DNA of 35,352 nucleotides from Burkholderiales bacterium UBA1834 (GTDB lineage: Bacteria; Pseudomonadota; Gammaproteobacteria; Burkholderiales; Burkholderiaceae_C). How positions within the stretch are numbered: the stretch's first letter is position 1; every line of letters begins with the position of its first letter. Under the pieces are notes generated by a model that saw only the letters and a program-made list of their open reading frames with translations, did not search any database and was not told where the DNA came from. Shown one piece after another: positions 22,387-32,400 of this stretch. The DNA lies in assembly GCA_002339015.1 (NCBI GenBank), contig DDJC01000029.1, forward strand, positions 1 through 35,352. The letters run 5' to 3'. The position numbers were made by a program, and so were the translations under genes.

Positions 22387-24456
22387 TCAAGCCGATGGCG
22401 AGGGCGCATCGCCGGCGGGCGCGTCGGCGTCCGTCACGTCGATGGCCAGGGTCAATGGCCCTGCATTGTCCAGCACCTCGTCCTCGCCTTCGGCCTCGGG
22501 ATCACCCTGGGCTGTGGCGGCGGCATCGTCCAGGCGGGTCAGCAGGCTGGCGTGCACATCGAGCGTGAGTTCGTCGATGCCGGTGACGCGCACGCGCACC
22601 TTGGCGTGGCGCGGCAGGCCGTCGCAGCCCAGGGCCTTGAAGACCAGGGGCAGGGTGTCGGCGCGCACCAGGCCGTTCATCATCACGGCGCAATCCAGCT
22701 CGGTGATGCTGTTTTGCTGCAGGTACTTGAGTGTCCAGTAGCGCTCCAGGCTGGACTGGAAGCCGTTGTAGGCGCTGTAGGCCGCGTCGAAGTTGGAGAT
22801 GATGGCGAAGAGCTCGGCGTCCTTCGGCTTGAAGGGCGCGGCCAGCGCGGCGGTGCGGCCATGGCGGGCACAGGCCACGATCTGCCACTGGTTGACCAGG
22901 TCCACGTAGCGGCGCAGCGGCGATGTGGCCCAGGTGTACTGCGCCACGCCCATGCCGGCGTGCGGCGCGGCCTTGGTGCCCATGCGCACCTTGATGCCGG
23001 GCTGCAGGCTGGCCTGGCTGCGGTAGATGCCGGGCACGCCGCACTCATGCAGCCAGCCGCCCCAGGTGCTGTTGGCCAGGATCATGGCCTCGGCCACGAT
23101 CAGATCGAGCGGGGCGCCGCGCTTGCGAGTGCCGATCACCACGTGCTCGCGGCCGCTGGGCTCCAGGCGGTCTTCCGTGGTGTTCTCACTGCCGTCGGGT
23201 TCGACCAGCTTGAAGGTGTAGTCGGGGCGGTTGAAGGTCTCGGGCTTGCCGCGCACCACCTCGCGCTGGGCTTTCAGGTGTCTGGCCAGGCGGAAGGCGA
23301 AGGCCAGTTCGGCTGCGAAGCCATAGTCGGCGGGGGCCTCGCCTGTCAGACTGGCCTCGGTGATGGTGTCGTCGAGCTGGTCGTGGCGCAGGTTGGCGGC
23401 GATCGGCACGCGCTCCAGCTTGGTCTCGCTGCCCTTGCGTTCCAGCGTGGCTTCGTCGTAGGTGACGTACAGCGACACGGCAGGGCAGTCGCGGCCTTCC
23501 TGCAGGGTGTAGCGCTGGACCACCTCGTCGGGCAGCATCGTGATCTTGTGGCCCGGCATGTACACGGTGGACAGCCGGTTGCGCGCCACGCCATCGATCG
23601 GGGTGCCCGGCGCGATGGCCAGACTGGGCGCGGCGATGTGGATGCCGTAGGTGACGGTGCCGGTGCCCAGGCCCTGCACGGACAGTGCATCGTCGATTTC
23701 GGTGGTGGCCGAGTCGTCGATGGAGAAGGCCTGCACGGGTGCCAGGGGCAACTCGTCCTTGATCGGGGGCGCGTCGAGTGCCGGGAAGCCCGTGCCCTTG
23801 GGGAAGTGCTCGAACAGGAAGCGCCTCCAGTGGAACTGGTAGGGGCTGTCGATGGCGCCGGCGTCCTTCAGCAGATCCAGCGGGGCGCGCTGCGTGGCCT
23901 TGGCGGCCTCGACCACGGCCTTGTACTCGGGGCCGTTCTTGTCGGGCTTGAACAGGATCTTGTAGAGCTGTTCCTTGATGGCGGGCGGGCAGGTGCCTTC
24001 GCCGAGCTCGCGGGCCCACTGCTCGATCTGCAGGGCCTGCTGCTTCTTGCGCTCGATGGCGACCAGGGCCTGCTTGAGGATGTCCTCAGGGGCCTTGCGG
24101 AAGCGGCCCTTGCCCCGGCGGTGGAAATAGTGCGGGGTGTCGAACAGGCGCATCAGCATGGCGGCGTGCTGCACCGGCGTGGCGGTATCGCCGAAGTACT
24201 CGCTGGCCAGTTCGTCGAAGGCGAAATCCTCGTCGGGCGCGACCTCCCAGATCAGGTCCAGGTCGATCTCGGCGGCCAGCGCAGGGGCTTGCCCCAGCAC
24301 CTCGGCGGGCGAGGGCTTGGCGAACTTGATCAGCACATTGGCGGATTTCACCTTGACGCGCTTGCCCGAATCCAGCTCGATCTGCATCGAACTGTCGGCT
24401 TCGGACATCACACGGCCGGCGAGGAATTTGCCAGCGTCATCGAAAAGGGCAAACAT
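22387..24456 (-). CDS. RNB-domain 3'-5' exoribonuclease (RNase II family)
   Basis: The product has 689 residues. The catalytic RNB domain holds the Asp cluster in FSIDDSATTEIDDALSV near 245-262, YTWATSPLRRYVDLVNQWQI near the end of the domain, and the intervening YGIHIAAPSLAIAPGTPID. The N-terminal part (1-200) is not the classic cold-shock pair and includes an acidic region and helical linkers, as in the shorter RNase II-like proteins of Burkholderiales. The C-terminus (about 620-680) has an S1-like beta region followed by an acidic tail (GDPEAEGEDEVL). It degrades RNA processively from the 3' end. It is the first gene of the RNB, TonB-like, aroE, mtgA run. Confidence 0.9.
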   Translation of the reverse strand: MFALFDDAGKFLAGRVMSEADSSMQIELDSGKRVKVKSANVLIKFAKPSPAEVLGQAPALAAEIDLDLIWEVAPDEDFAFDELASEYFGDTATPVQHAAMLMRLFDTPHYFHRRGKGRFRKAPEDILKQALVAIERKKQQALQIEQWARELGEGTCPPAIKEQLYKILFKPDKNGPEYKAVVEAAKATQRAPLDLLKDAGAIDSPYQFHWRRFLFEHFPKGTGFPALDAPPIKDELPLAPVQAFSIDDSATTEIDDALSVQGLGTGTVTYGIHIAAPSLAIAPGTPIDGVARNRLSTVYMPGHKITMLPDEVVQRYTLQEGRDCPAVSLYVTYDEATLERKGSETKLERVPIAANLRHDQLDDTITEASLTGEAPADYGFAAELAFAFRLARHLKAQREVVRGKPETFNRPDYTFKLVEPDGSENTTEDRLEPSGREHVVIGTRKRGAPLDLIVAEAMILANSTWGGWLHECGVPGIYRSQASLQPGIKVRMGTKAAPHAGMGVAQYTWATSPLRRYVDLVNQWQIVACARHGRTAALAAPFKPKDAELFAIISNFDAAYSAYNGFQSSLERYWTLKYLQQNSITELDCAVMMNGLVRADTLPLVFKALGCDGLPRHAKVRVRVTGIDELTLDVHASLLTRLDDAAATAQGDPEAEGEDEVLDNAGPLTLAIDVTDADAPAGDAPSPSA

Positions 24457-24559
24457 CAGACGGGAGGGGCTCGGTTCTTGTCAGGACGTGATTGTCCCAT
24501 TTCGGCGGGCTGCGGGCGCCACAGCACGTTCGGGTGCTGTTGCATGGCATCCGTTTGTT

Positions 24560-25183
24560 TCAAGGCGCGGGTGCCGACCTCGGGTCTGGGAGCCCCAGGA
24601 AGGCCAGCAGTTCCGGCAGATGCTGAGGGAAATCGCTCACGGCGTGGTCGCTGCCGTCGAGCAGCCTGATGCGGGCGCCTTCGTAGTGCGAGACCATCTC
24701 GCGCCAGTCCAGCACTTCGTCGCCTTGGGCGATCAGGGCCCAGTAGCGCTCGGGGTGGCGCACCGGGTAGGGCGCCAGCGCCTCGAACTCGGTGATGAAC
24801 TCTGGGCGGAAGAAGAAGCGATCGGTGGGGTCGTGGAAGGCTGTCTGCTCGCCGATGTGGCGTGCCAGATCGCGCGCCGGGGCCACGGCGGGGTTGATCA
24901 CGGCGGCGCGGCAACCCAGGCGTTCGGCCAGCACCGTGGCGTAAAAACCGCCCAGGGAGGAGCCGACCACCACCATGGTGTCCCGCGGCCACAGGGCCGC
25001 CAGGGCTTCGATCTCGGCCACGGCCTGTTGGGGGGATGGCGGCAGCTGCGGGCAGGCCCAGGTGATGTCCAGGCCCTGGTGCTGCAAGGCCTGGACCACG
25101 GCACCTACCTGCTGTGCCTTGGCGGAACGGGGCGAAGAGCGGAAGCCGTGCAGGTAGAGCAGGTGGGTGGGCGTGTGGATCAT
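24560..25183 (-). CDS. YqiA/YcfP-type alpha/beta-fold esterase
   Basis: The product has 207 residues. LLYLHGFRSSPRSAKAQQV at 8-26 includes the oxyanion HGF, the nucleophile elbow GSSLGG places Ser76, Asp155 lies in IAQGDEVLDW and His180 in LLDGSDHAVSDFP. The triad is complete and the length is typical of UPF0227/YqiA hydrolases, which show carboxylesterase activity on short acyl esters; the natural substrate is unknown. There is no signal peptide, so it is cytosolic. It lies 103 bases upstream of the RNB gene on the same strand and 39 bases downstream of the glycerophosphodiesterase gene, so a loose operon is possible. Confidence 0.88.
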   Translation of the reverse strand: MIHTPTHLLYLHGFRSSPRSAKAQQVGAVVQALQHQGLDITWACPQLPPSPQQAVAEIEALAALWPRDTMVVVGSSLGGFYATVLAERLGCRAAVINPAVAPARDLARHIGEQTAFHDPTDRFFFRPEFITEFEALAPYPVRHPERYWALIAQGDEVLDWREMVSHYEGARIRLLDGSDHAVSDFPQHLPELLAFLGLPDPRSAPAP

Positions 25184-25222
25184 GCAGGGATTGTCACACC
25201 CTGCGGTGGCTCCTTGAGGGCG

Positions 25223-26392
25223 TCAGTCGGCCGTGATCTGGTCGATCGCCTGGCGGCCCAGGAAGGGGTGGTCGGTGAACAGGCCGTCCATGCCCAGCTT
25301 GAGGAAGGCCCCGATCTGGCCGGCCAGATCGCCCAGGTCACCGGGGTTGGCGCTGCTGTCGAACTCGTTGGGCAGGAACTGATTCTCGGCCCGGAAGGTC
25401 CAGCCATGCACGATCAGGCCGGCGGCGTGGGCATCTTGAACCAGCGTGGTCGGCGTGCCCAGCACGCCGCCGCTCAACGGGATCATCAGGGCGGTGTTGG
25501 CGCCGATGCCGTCGGCGTAGCTGGCAATGTCCTTGAGGCCCTGGGGCTTGGCCAGGTCGGCATAGGTGCGCTTGTCGCCGGCCAGGGTGAAGTCATAGGG
25601 CTGGCCGCTGTTGCTCAGCAGCTGCACCAGGCGCAGCGAAGTCTTGCGCGACAGGGCCTTGAGGTTGGCCACCTCGAAGGACTGGATGAAGACCGGATCG
25701 CTCTTGCGCGTGTAGCCATGCCTGGCCAGGGTGCGCAGCAGCGGGGCTTCCAGCGGCAGCTTGATGCTCTGGAAGTAGCTGGGGTGCTTGGTCTCTGGGT
25801 AGACGCCGATGGGCTTGAGCTTGAGCACGGCGCGCAGGCCGCCCTCGCGCAGGGCCTGCGCACGGCGGCGCTCGTTGGCCTGGGCGACGAGTTCCAGCAC
25901 TTCGTCGAGCGTGGGCACCTCGAACATGTTGTCGAAGCGCGTGTTGGCCGTGCGCAGCGCGGGCAGGCGTTCGCGGGCGCGCAGGGTCTTGAGTTCGGCC
26001 AGGGTGAAGTCTTCGGTGAACCAGCCGGTGATGGGCACGCCGTCGATGCTGCGGGTGGCCTTGCGGCTGGCGAACTCGGGGCGCTCGGCCACGTCGGTGG
26101 TGGCTTCGCGCAGGCTGCCATCGGCGTTGACGATGGCGATGGCGTTCTCGTGACGGGCCACTAGCACGCCGTCCTTCGTGCTCACCAGATCGGGCTCGAT
26201 GTAGTCGGCGCCTTGCTCGATGGCCAGCCAGTAGGCGGCCAGGGTGTGCTCGGGCACGTAGCCGCTGGCGCCGCGGTGGGCGATGAGCAAGGGGTGTTGC
26301 CGCGACGACTTGCCGTTGGCAAAGGCCAGCCAGGGCTGGCTTAGCGCAGCGGCGATCAACAGGATGGATGCAATCTTGAGTGTCAGGTTCAC
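25223..26392 (-). CDS. glpQ: Periplasmic glycerophosphodiester phosphodiesterase
   Basis: The product has 389 residues from a GTG at 26392 preceded by AGGAGA; an upstream ATG at 26503 would add an implausible leader. A signal peptide (VNLTLKIASILLIAAALSQP and on to AFA) sends it to the periplasm. The GDPD core shows LLIAHRGASGYVPEHT with His39-Arg40, GADYIEPDLVSTKDG with metal ligands Glu66 and Asp68, and the catalytic His81 in VARHENAI. The longer internal segments match GlpQ rather than cytosolic UgpQ. It cleaves glycerophosphodiesters from phospholipid head groups to glycerol-3-phosphate and alcohol, serving phosphate and carbon supply. A close Pho-box match lies 41 bases upstream, so induction by phosphate limitation is likely. 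Confidence 0.9.
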   Translation of the reverse strand: MNLTLKIASILLIAAALSQPWLAFANGKSSRQHPLLIAHRGASGYVPEHTLAAYWLAIEQGADYIEPDLVSTKDGVLVARHENAIAIVNADGSLREATTDVAERPEFASRKATRSIDGVPITGWFTEDFTLAELKTLRARERLPALRTANTRFDNMFEVPTLDEVLELVAQANERRRAQALREGGLRAVLKLKPIGVYPETKHPSYFQSIKLPLEAPLLRTLARHGYTRKSDPVFIQSFEVANLKALSRKTSLRLVQLLSNSGQPYDFTLAGDKRTYADLAKPQGLKDIASYADGIGANTALMIPLSGGVLGTPTTLVQDAHAAGLIVHGWTFRAENQFLPNEFDSSANPGDLGDLAGQIGAFLKLGMDGLFTDHPFLGRQAIDQITAD

Positions 26393-26432
26393 GGCCTTCT
26401 CCTTGAATAAACACTGGGCAGAACACCACGTT

Positions 26433-26450
26433 ATGACGCTTGTATGAAAG
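26433..26450 (-). promoter_or_regulatory. Candidate PhoB binding site (Pho box)
   Basis: Read on the minus strand, CTTTCATACAAGCGTCAT aligns with the Pho-box consensus of two seven-base half-sites separated by four bases: CTTTCAT matches six of seven positions and GCGTCAT five of seven, with the spacer ACAA. It is 41 bases upstream of the start of the glycerophosphodiesterase gene, a standard Pho-regulon target. No strong -10 element is evident downstream. Confidence 0.55.
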
Positions 26451-26579
26451 TCATGTGATGGTGCGCTTCGTTCCTTCCTGACGACATTCAAGCCGTGTTT
26501 CATTTTGAAACTTGCTGCTTTTGACTCTTTGCATGTCCTCAGGCAGCATGGCGCACATTACGAAATTCAGGGATACGAG

Positions 26580-29429
26580 ATGCGCAAGCTCATCGTCATG
26601 GGCTGGGCCGCCTTCGCGCCGGCCTGGTGTTTTTCTGCGACTCAAGCAGAACTCAATATCGGGCGAGACAAGGCCGTTGCTTGGCTGGTCAAGAATCAGC
26701 AAGCCGATGGTCGTTGGAGTTCCGCGCCAGGCCTGGATGTCCACACCACGGCAGCAGCCATAGATGCGCTGGCTGCGGCCGGCTTCACGAAGCTGCCGTC
26801 ATTTGCCGCCGCTGTGGCCTGGCTGCAGAACGCGGAAGCTGGCAGCTCCGACGCACTGGCACGCCAGGTGATTGCGCTCGGCAAGGCTGGTACGCCGGTA
26901 GCCACAGCACGTCTGGCATCACGCCTGGTCGCGCAACGCAATGCGACCGACAAAGGTTGGGGTGCCTATCCGGGCTACCTTTCAAGCATTCCGGATACGC
27001 CCATTGCCATGCTCGCGCTCCAATCCGCTGGCGTGGCGCTCAGTGACGCGCCGACCATAGCTGCAGCCTTCGATGCCTCGCGCTACGGTTCCACGGGCCA
27101 AAAGTATTGGCTGCATCGATTCACGGCTGAAGCCACCAAAGCCGAAGGCAGCGGCGAGCAAATCTTGCCCACTGCGCTGTCCATGTTGGCACTCAAGGCC
27201 TACGGCCTGTCCACAACGAGCCTCACTGAAGCGGTGGCGTTTCTCAAGACCAGGCAGGCGGCCTCGGGCGCCAACCAGGGTGGCTTCGCTGGTGTGGACG
27301 GTGCTTACGGCCACATGGATGCGGCATTGGCCGGCGAGGCATTGGCCGCCAACAGCGCTTCGGGGCGCGCTGACACAGCCGTGCAGGCAGCGTTGGACTT
27401 CCTCAAGCGCACTCAGGCTCCTGCGGGCAACTGGGGTGACACCTTGTCCACTGCCGCGGCCTTGAAGTTCGTGGCCACAAGTTCCACTGTTGCGGTCGAT
27501 ACCGATGGCGACGGTATTCCCGATACGGTCGAAGCTCATCTGGGAACAGACCCGACTCGGGCAGACAGCAAACAACTGGCATTGAGCAACACGGGCGCCA
27601 ATGCCCCCGAACCAGGCGATGTCGCCAGCTTCTCCGCGTGGGGCCTCCGTGGCCGCCCGATGAGTGTCCAGTTCACCATCGCGGATGCAGTGACTTGCTG
27701 CACGAGTCTGTCCGGAGCGTTGCCCCCGGGCATTGCGCTGAGCACCTCCGGCTCGCCCCTGACGGTCAAACTCTCTGGAACGCCAACGGCTGTGGGTTCG
27801 TATGACGCACATTGGTCCTACAAGACCGCGGCAGGTCTCGAGAAACGGTTCGAACTGCAGGTTGACGTTGAGCCGACGCTGTTCCGTGTCGATGCCGACC
27901 CCTTCAACTTCAGCACCCTGTTCACTGACGTCGGCCTGAATAAGCTCAAGGGCGCCTGGCAGGCTGCGGCAGACGATTTCAACCGTGATGGTCGAAGCGA
28001 TCTCATCACCTACTTCAGTGGCGCCAACGAGGCCTTCAATCGTCTCAATTGCTCTCCCTGCACGCCTTACGCCGGCCCCAACTGGGGGCAACTGGTGGGT
28101 TTCCAGGATCTCAATGGCAGTCTGGCGCGTGTGACACCCCTCGTGGCCAATGTCAAATTCACGGGAGATCTGCGCAACATCTACGTGCTTGACTTCAACA
28201 ATGATGGCAAGCGCGATCTGGTGCTCAACCTGAACAAGGTGACCACCACCAGCACCACGCCAGCGGATCTGTCCGCGCTGCCCTTCCGATCGCTGGTGGT
28301 GTTGCGCAACGATTCGACCGACGGCGGGCTCCTCGCATTCACCGATGTCACCGCCACGATGAAGCTGGATACGGCGCCTGAGGGCCTCGTGGTACCGCTG
28401 GATGTGAACCGCGACGGTTTCGCTGAATTTGTCGTGAGCAACGGTGCGGCCAACGCCAAGCTGTTCGTCTACAACACCACCCTGGGCTACTACGAGGACA
28501 AGTCCGCCACGTCGGGGCTGACGGCGCTGAACCGACCGGCACCGGTCGACTATGACAGTGATGGCCTGATCGACATCGTTTCGCAGGACTTCGCCGCTGG
28601 TATCAAGTTCTTCCGGAACAAGGGTGATGGAACCTTCGCGACGGTGTCCAATGAACTCAGCATGCCCGCACTGGGGGCGCGTCGAATCAACCGCATTGTT
28701 CCTGCGGACTTGAACAATGACGGCAGGCCCGAGTTGGTGCTGTTCGAGACAGCCACCATCGTTGGTGGTGCATCGGAAGCCTATGCAGGTAGCCGCGTGA
28801 CCGTGCTCGACCACGGCGGGTTCAATGCGGCACTACTGCCGCGCTACGCGGAACGCACGGCCGGGCCTCTGACAGACATCAGCAGCCAGCCCGACGCCGT
28901 CAACCTGGGCGGCCTGGTGCTGGACGTGGATGACGACGGCCGTCTGGACATCCTCGTCGCAGCAAGAGATGCCAGCACCTCCCTGGTCGAGAACGCAGTG
29001 TTCAAGCAGCAGTCCGATGGCACTTTCGTCAAGCTCGTCGCAGAGACGGGCTTGCCCGCCGGCCTGACAGCTTTCGATTCACCGATCGCTCTCGATCTCG
29101 ATGGTGATCACAAGCCTGATCTGTGGTGGCCCAATTCCTCGAACACGGCCTATCGCCTGCTCAACGAAGGAAACGAGAACCACAGCCTCGACGTTGAACT
29201 CCGAGGCAAGGCCGCCAATCGCGGCGCGCTCGGCGCCATCGTGAAGGTCGATTCCTGGGAGGGGACGCAGACCCGGCAGGTTCTTTCTCTGCATGCGAAC
29301 ACCACACGCCTGCATTTCGGCCTCGGGGGGGCGGATGCCGCCACCATCACCATCAAGTGGCCGGATGGCAGCGTACAAAGCCTTGATGTGACCCAGGTTG
29401 ACCGACTCGTGACCGTCACACAGCCTTAA
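26580..29429 (+). CDS. Exported protein with squalene-cyclase-like, FG-GAP/VCBS and ASPIC regions
   Basis: The product has 949 residues from the ATG at 26580, which opens a signal peptide (MRKLIVMGWAAFAPAWCFSA). Residues about 27-300 contain prenyltransferase/squalene-cyclase-type repeats (VAWLVKNQQADGRW, AYPGY after GW, GGFAGVDGAYGHMDAAL). DTDGDGIPDTVEAHLGTDP near 307-325 is a calcium-binding thrombospondin type-3-like motif. An Ig-like He_PIG domain follows (about 370-450, LPPGIALSTSGSPLTVKLSG). Seven FG-GAP/VCBS blades follow, each with an Asp-rich loop (DFNRDGRSDL, DFNNDGKRDL, DVNRDGFAEF, DYDSDGLIDI, DLNNDGRPEL, DVDDDGRLDI, DLDGDHKPDL). The last 90 residues are an ASPIC/UnbV domain. It is probably cell-surface or secreted and binds calcium. 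The stop lies 19 bases from the Rhs gene, so the pair forms an operon. Confidence 0.85.
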   Translation: MRKLIVMGWAAFAPAWCFSATQAELNIGRDKAVAWLVKNQQADGRWSSAPGLDVHTTAAAIDALAAAGFTKLPSFAAAVAWLQNAEAGSSDALARQVIALGKAGTPVATARLASRLVAQRNATDKGWGAYPGYLSSIPDTPIAMLALQSAGVALSDAPTIAAAFDASRYGSTGQKYWLHRFTAEATKAEGSGEQILPTALSMLALKAYGLSTTSLTEAVAFLKTRQAASGANQGGFAGVDGAYGHMDAALAGEALAANSASGRADTAVQAALDFLKRTQAPAGNWGDTLSTAAALKFVATSSTVAVDTDGDGIPDTVEAHLGTDPTRADSKQLALSNTGANAPEPGDVASFSAWGLRGRPMSVQFTIADAVTCCTSLSGALPPGIALSTSGSPLTVKLSGTPTAVGSYDAHWSYKTAAGLEKRFELQVDVEPTLFRVDADPFNFSTLFTDVGLNKLKGAWQAAADDFNRDGRSDLITYFSGANEAFNRLNCSPCTPYAGPNWGQLVGFQDLNGSLARVTPLVANVKFTGDLRNIYVLDFNNDGKRDLVLNLNKVTTTSTTPADLSALPFRSLVVLRNDSTDGGLLAFTDVTATMKLDTAPEGLVVPLDVNRDGFAEFVVSNGAANAKLFVYNTTLGYYEDKSATSGLTALNRPAPVDYDSDGLIDIVSQDFAAGIKFFRNKGDGTFATVSNELSMPALGARRINRIVPADLNNDGRPELVLFETATIVGGASEAYAGSRVTVLDHGGFNAALLPRYAERTAGPLTDISSQPDAVNLGGLVLDVDDDGRLDILVAARDASTSLVENAVFKQQSDGTFVKLVAETGLPAGLTAFDSPIALDLDGDHKPDLWWPNSSNTAYRLLNEGNENHSLDVELRGKAANRGALGAIVKVDSWEGTQTRQVLSLHANTTRLHFGLGGADAATITIKWPDGSVQSLDVTQVDRLVTVTQP

Positions 29430-29448
29430 AAAATCCAGGGATTTCTCT

Positions 29449-32400
29449 ATGAGCCAATGCAACCTTTCCAAGGTGGCAGCTAGCGTCCTGCTCGCTTCCT
29501 CCGTTGCCCTCGCCGCCAGTGCCGCGATGGCAGCCCACCAAGACGTCGCACCCATACCTGCGGATGTGATCGATGCGGTGGTGAACCGACCTGTCGGCCC
29601 GAAAGCCGTGATGGCCGAGCAGTTCGCTCAGGCGGTCAAACAGATGCGTGCCGCGCTCTCACGCCATGCTGGGAAAGCGTCTGAACTCTCTCCGCCACAG
29701 ACTGCGGGCTATCTGGCCTCGGCACGGTCCGACCTCGCCGCGCAGAAGGCCGCCCTTTCATCCATCCAGATCGAACTGTCTCGGTCCTTCAAGTCAGCTC
29801 CCGCGACTCAAGCAGCCCGTGGCGAGTTGGCGCAGTTGGAGTCCGCGTTGGCGAGGGCGTCGCGTGCCAACACGGTCGATGAACTGCGCGCCAGCGTAAG
29901 CATGGCCCTTGCCCTGCTCCAGCGCTATGAGCTCGCCAATGAGCGCGACCAGGCCGCTGCACCGCCAGCGCATCCCACGCTGTTGACGCTGACGCCTTAT
30001 CAGTTGTTACCCCTGCCGGCGGCCCAATCCCAGCCACCATACGCCAGCACCGGATTCAATGGATCTCCAGGGGTGGTCACAGCTGCTGCGGGCAATGCAG
30101 TCCTTTTGCCAACGCCTGCCGAGGCAGCATCGTGCAGCTACACGGCGGCCGACCTCGACAAAACCCGTGAGGAGGTCAATTCGGTCAAGTACCCTGAGCT
30201 TGCGGCCCTGGCCAAGAGCCTCGATTACAGCCCGGTCAAGATCTTTGACTATGTCTACAAGACCGTTGACTACAAATATAACTACTTCGGTTCGCTCAAG
30301 GGCGCCTACGGGACCTACCTGACTAAGCAAGGTAACGCCTTTGATCACGCTTCGCTGCTCGTGGCGCTGCTGCGTGCGTCAAACATCCCTTCTCGTTACG
30401 TGTTCGGCAACGTCGAGATCACTGACGCTGCTCCTGCGGGGGCCAACGGTCGTGTCAACCGCTGGCTGGGCACCAAGGGCTACGTCGCTTCGCGGATCGT
30501 GCACCAGTTCGCCTCCGGAGGAGCACCGATGCTGGTCAACAACGCCAGCGGACAGGCCATCGGATTCCGCACCTTCCATGTGTGGGTGCAGGCCTGTGTG
30601 CCTTATGCCAACTACCGGGGTTCGGTATTGAGCAACCGGGGCCATCGCTGGATCCCGCTGGACGCCAGCTTCAAGGACAAGACCTACCAGCCTGGCATTG
30701 CCAACACCGTTGGATTCGACCTGGGCGGCTTCCTGGCGCGCCGTACCAACGGGGCGGACAGCCTGCCGCACGAGAAATTCCTCAAGGACATCGAAGCGAG
30801 CGTGCGGAGCACGCACCCCGGCAAGGGCATGAACGATGTGCCCTACAAAGGCCGGATCAACCCGATACCCTTCGACATCCTGCCCGCCACCCTACCCTAC
30901 AAGGTCCAGAGCTTCGTGGACGTCGGCGGCGGTATCTCTGATCCAGCTTCCATGCCTGACAAGTTCCGGCAGACGCTGAAGATCGTTGTCAGTAACCCTG
31001 CCAATGGTGTGCTGGTCGAGCGCAGCGTCCCCCTGGTGGAAGGCTTATTCCAGCGCATGACCTTGTCCTTCAAGGGAGCCGACGCCACCTATCAAGCCCG
31101 CATCGATTCCTGGCGGAACAACAGCAGCATGGATTCACCTGAGCCGACCTGCGCCCCAGGGAGCTCCACGCGTGTCGTGCCTTCCATCAAGTTTGATGGC
31201 GTCGAAGTGGCTGCCGGTGCGGCAGCCAACAGCCTGGATTTCTGTGTCAACAATGCGCGCATGGCGATGTACGTGTCGGTGCCCCACCTCACGTGCAACC
31301 TCGGGGCAGGGACTACCTCCGAGGGCTGCGTGAACCGCACGCAGTTCGCCAATATCGAGGGCGCCAACCTGTATGCCTTGATGGCCTATGGCGATCACGC
31401 GTCGACTGAGTTTTTGCAGAAGCGCATCTCGCGCCTGCAGGCCTCCATCCGTTCATCGCTGACGGCGCCTAACGCCAACCCCGACGAAATCGAGGGCGAG
31501 TTCCTCAACATCGTCGCGCAGAAGTTCGGCCGCTACCTCAACGATGCCAGCAACAAGATCGCCGACTACACCTCGCGCAGTATCGCGTTGACAGGCATCC
31601 ACCTGGGGGTCACCAAGGCCAAGTCGAAGATTTCGTACGTGTTCGACCAACCCTTCGCCCTGAACCGCAAAGGGTTCGTGATCGACGTGCCGGGAGGCCA
31701 GAGCAACTACGTCGACCTGAGCAACGGCACATTCCAGACCGACCTGTTCTTCCTGTCGGGGCGTTCGCTGTCGGCGCTCGAATCCTATGTCTGGCAGGAG
31801 AACGCCCGAACTGATGCCGTCTCGACCATCCGCGGGCTGCAGTTCGCCAACGAGACCGGTAACACTGTCCTCACGCTGAACACCGCCAGCTGGGCCAGCG
31901 AGAGCCCCAAGCTCTCCTACCCGGCGGCACATGTCCAGACCTTGAAGGCGCACGTCGACCAGGGTGCCACAGTCTACGCGCCCAGGACCAGCATCACCTA
32001 CGACAACTGGACGGGCAACGTCTACATCACCGAGAAGGGAACGGGTCAACCCAGCGCGGGCTATGCCATCTCGGGCGGCTACAGCGGCGGCTACACCACC
32101 GCCAATCCGATCAACTACAACTACAACCCGATCACGAATACCGGCTACGGGTACATCAAGCCGCCCAGCCTGCCCACCTTCAACAGTGTCGTCAACAGCT
32201 ATTCTCCGCCGCCGGTGGTCAATTCCTACGTGAACTACGGCAGCACATTGGGGAACACCTACTCGGGCGATCCGGTCAACATGGTGACCGGCAACATGTA
32301 CCACAACGAGACGGATGTGGACATCCCGCTGCGTGCTGGCCAGCGCATGGTGTTCCAGCGTGCCTACAACAGCCGCAAAGCCGTGGACGGGCCCCTGGGC

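Noticed and set aside
21556..24669. 1037-codon open frame opposite the TonB-like and RNB genes
   Set aside because: A low-complexity shadow frame (Gly, Gln, His, Val-rich) spanning two well-supported genes on the other strand.
26982..28814. 610-codon open frame opposite the FG-GAP gene
   Set aside because: Shadow of the sense frame with its seven Asp-rich blades; no start signals.
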